Assembly (NCBI GenBank): GCA_021775275.1 | Contig: JAJFIE010000307.1 | Location: 1 to 6,789, forward strand | Origin: Rhodospirillales bacterium | Lineage (GTDB): Bacteria > Pseudomonadota > Alphaproteobacteria > Rhodospirillales > Casp-alpha2 | Direction of reading: 5' to 3' | DNA: 6,789 bases | Shown: piece by piece, positions 5,370 to 6,789 of the stretch | Position numbering within the stretch: position 1 is the first letter of the stretch | Layout of the letters: each line of letters begins with the position of its first letter | Notes under the pieces: generated by a model | Told to the model about the DNA's origin: nothing | Seen by the model: only the letters and a program-made list of their open reading frames with translations | The model's database searches: none | Program-made: the position numbers and the translations under genes

Positions 5370-6673
5370 ACGCTACTGAAACCATCAACCAGCTTCTGGC
5401 GGGTACTTATACCGATCCGGATAGCGGAAACAGTCTGAGCGTACCCACCCGCACGGTTGAAATCCACCCTACGCTGGACGGCATGGAAACCGATCTGGTG
5501 GCCGGGCTGGGGTTTACCGGAACTCTGGCTGTGGTCAGTGACCCCAATACCTACCGGGTCATGGGCGAGCGGGTAGAGCGCGCGCTGACGCCGCGCTTCA
5601 ACGTCAAATCCGTCTGCTTCGATCACCCGCCCCATGCAGACATGGATACGGTGGAAAAATTGCGCGCCGAGGCCAGTGATACGGATGCCTACATCGCCGT
5701 CGGCTCCGGCACCATCAGCGATCTGTGCAAGTACGCGTCGGCACAAGACGGACGGGAATACGCGGTGTTCGCCACGGCGCTTTCCATGAATGGCTACACC
5801 TCGACCAACGCCGCCATCACGGTGGACGGCCATAAGATGTCACTTATGGCCCACGGCGCGGCGGGCGTATTCATGGACCTGGGCGTGCTTACAGGCGCAC
5901 CGCATGCCATGATGGTGTCCGGTCTGGGCGACAGTCTGGCGCGGCCCTCGGCGCAGGTTGACTGGTTGCTGTCCCATCGGTTGTTCGGGACGGAGTATAT
6001 GAGCGCGCCATTCGACATCCTGCGCGCCGACGAAGAAGCCCTGTTTTCCGAACCCGAAGCCCTTGCCGCTGGTGATGCCGAGGCCACAGCGCGTTTGGCC
6101 CGTACGCTGACACTGTCCGGGTTCGGCATGACTGTCGCCGATACCAGTGCGCCCGCCAGTCAGGCCGAGCACCTGATCAGCCATTTCATGGACATGCGTC
6201 CTCCCGATGCATGGCCCGGCGACGCCCACGGCAATCAGGTCGCCGTAGCATCCATCAGTATGACCCGATTGCAACATCACATGTTGGCTGACGCCGCGCC
6301 GATATTGCGCCCTACGGTCATCGATCAAACGGCGCTTACCCGTGCATTCGGCGCGGACCTGGGCGTCAGTTGCGCCGAGGCCACGGCGAAGAAGGCCGTG
6401 CGCGCTGAATCCGTTGATGTGCTCAATCAGCGTTTAAACGATCAGTGGGGCGATATCTGCGCCGAGTTATCGGCCATCATGTGGCCTGCATCTGTGTTGG
6501 AAAACGCCATGGCGGTGCTGGGTGGTCCCACCAGACCGGAAGATTTGGGGCTTGGTCGTGATTATTACAATATGGCGCTTACCTCGGCGCGATTCATCCG
6601 CGACCGCTATACGTTCCTCGATCTGGCCGACGACAGCGGCGCATTGTCACCGGAACTGGTGGCCAGCCTATGA
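5366..6673 (+). CDS. sn-glycerol-1-phosphate dehydrogenase-like (AraM/EgsA type) polyol-phosphate dehydrogenase
   Basis: A 435-residue member of the iron-containing alcohol dehydrogenase/dehydroquinate synthase-like superfamily, AraM branch. The NAD(P)-binding region carries VGSGTISDLCKYAS (112-125), followed by FATALSMNGYTS (135-146), both hallmarks of bacterial AraM/G1P dehydrogenases. Metal ligands are visible as D189 in GLGDSLA (186-192), H269 or H273 in AEHLISHFMD (267-276) and H288 in HGNQVAV (288-294), so the active site looks intact. Known members interconvert dihydroxyacetone phosphate and sn-glycerol-1-phosphate with NAD(P)(H), in the cytoplasm. Downstream of a sugar kinase it may instead oxidise another polyol phosphate to a ketose phosphate; sequence alone cannot decide. 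It is joined by ATGA overlaps to the kinase before it and the HAD phosphatase after it. B. subtilis AraM is encoded in an operon with a sugar kinase (AraB) and a HAD phosphatase (AraL), a similar grouping. Confidence 0.88.
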   Translation: MNATETINQLLAGTYTDPDSGNSLSVPTRTVEIHPTLDGMETDLVAGLGFTGTLAVVSDPNTYRVMGERVERALTPRFNVKSVCFDHPPHADMDTVEKLRAEASDTDAYIAVGSGTISDLCKYASAQDGREYAVFATALSMNGYTSTNAAITVDGHKMSLMAHGAAGVFMDLGVLTGAPHAMMVSGLGDSLARPSAQVDWLLSHRLFGTEYMSAPFDILRADEEALFSEPEALAAGDAEATARLARTLTLSGFGMTVADTSAPASQAEHLISHFMDMRPPDAWPGDAHGNQVAVASISMTRLQHHMLADAAPILRPTVIDQTALTRAFGADLGVSCAEATAKKAVRAESVDVLNQRLNDQWGDICAELSAIMWPASVLENAMAVLGGPTRPEDLGLGRDYYNMALTSARFIRDRYTFLDLADDSGALSPELVASL

Positions 6674-6789
6674 GCCTGAAATTACCTGCGCCTCTGGAAC
6701 AGTTTCCGGCTAACGATCTTAGCCGTATGAAAGTTGTGCTCACCGATATCGACGACACCCTGACCACGGACGGGCGCTTGCCCGCTGTG
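6670..6789 (+). CDS. HAD-superfamily phosphatase, N-terminal fragment
   Basis: The first 40 codons of a gene that runs out of the window. It starts with ATG at 6670, overlapping the dehydrogenase stop as ATGA, with a modest GGTGG at 6656-6660 upstream. The fragment contains MKVVLTDIDDTLTTDGRLP; DIDDT is the HAD motif I (DxDxT) with nucleophile Asp and acid/base Asp, preceded by a hydrophobic strand. 'TDIDDTLT.DG' is typical of phosphatases of the Cof/HAD-IIB kind, but the cap type cannot be seen here. The predicted role is hydrolysis of a sugar or polyol phosphate from the same pathway, or removal of a toxic phosphorylated by-product, as has been shown for B. subtilis AraL. The specificity is unknown. 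Confidence 0.85.
   Translation, partial: MSLKLPAPLEQFPANDLSRMKVVLTDIDDTLTTDGRLPAV

Noticed and set aside
5306..5833. Minus-strand open frame of 175 codons opposite the kinase/dehydrogenase junction
   Set aside because: The translation is His/Arg/Gly-rich low-complexity sequence typical of antisense frames in GC-rich genes, and both opposing genes are clearly real.

Overview
The window looks like a piece of a proteobacterial chromosome, most likely alphaproteobacterial. That assignment is an inference from gene content and tight gene packing, not from a marker gene. It holds seven protein-coding genes, two of them cut by the window ends. I see no RNA genes, mobile elements or CRISPR arrays, and no gene-free stretch longer than about 90 bases.

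Layout. (1) Positions 1-1865, plus strand: the 3' end of one ABC-transporter permease, a complete second permease of the PotC (spermidine/putrescine) type, and an SMP-30/gluconolactonase-like metal hydrolase, packed like one operon. (2) Positions 1856-3145, minus strand: a membrane-anchored class III adenylate cyclase with a periplasmic sensor-like region. It converges on the hydrolase gene, with the two stop regions overlapping by 10 bases. (3) Positions 3146-3233: the only real intergenic region, an AT-rich divergent promoter region with a perfect 6-base inverted repeat around seven Ts and a partly overlapping CRP-like dyad. (4) Positions 3234-6789, plus strand: a second tight operon encoding an unassigned TIM-barrel (ribulose-phosphate-binding-barrel-like) enzyme, a xylulokinase-like FGGY sugar kinase, an AraM-type sn-glycerol-1-phosphate dehydrogenase-like enzyme and the N-terminus of a HAD phosphatase. 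The last two junctions are ATGA stop/start overlaps.

Working together. The uptake system, a possible lactonase, a carbohydrate kinase, a polyol-phosphate dehydrogenase, a phosphate-binding barrel enzyme and a HAD phosphatase read as an import and catabolic pathway for a polyol or sugar derivative that proceeds through phosphorylated intermediates. The kinase + G1P-dehydrogenase-like + HAD combination recalls the araB/araL/araM genes of the Bacillus subtilis arabinose operon, but the barrel enzyme and the Pot-type transporter do not fit arabinose. The substrate cannot be read from the sequence. The adenylate cyclase, divergent from the catabolic operon with a CRP-like site between them, suggests local cAMP control, which is a hypothesis only.
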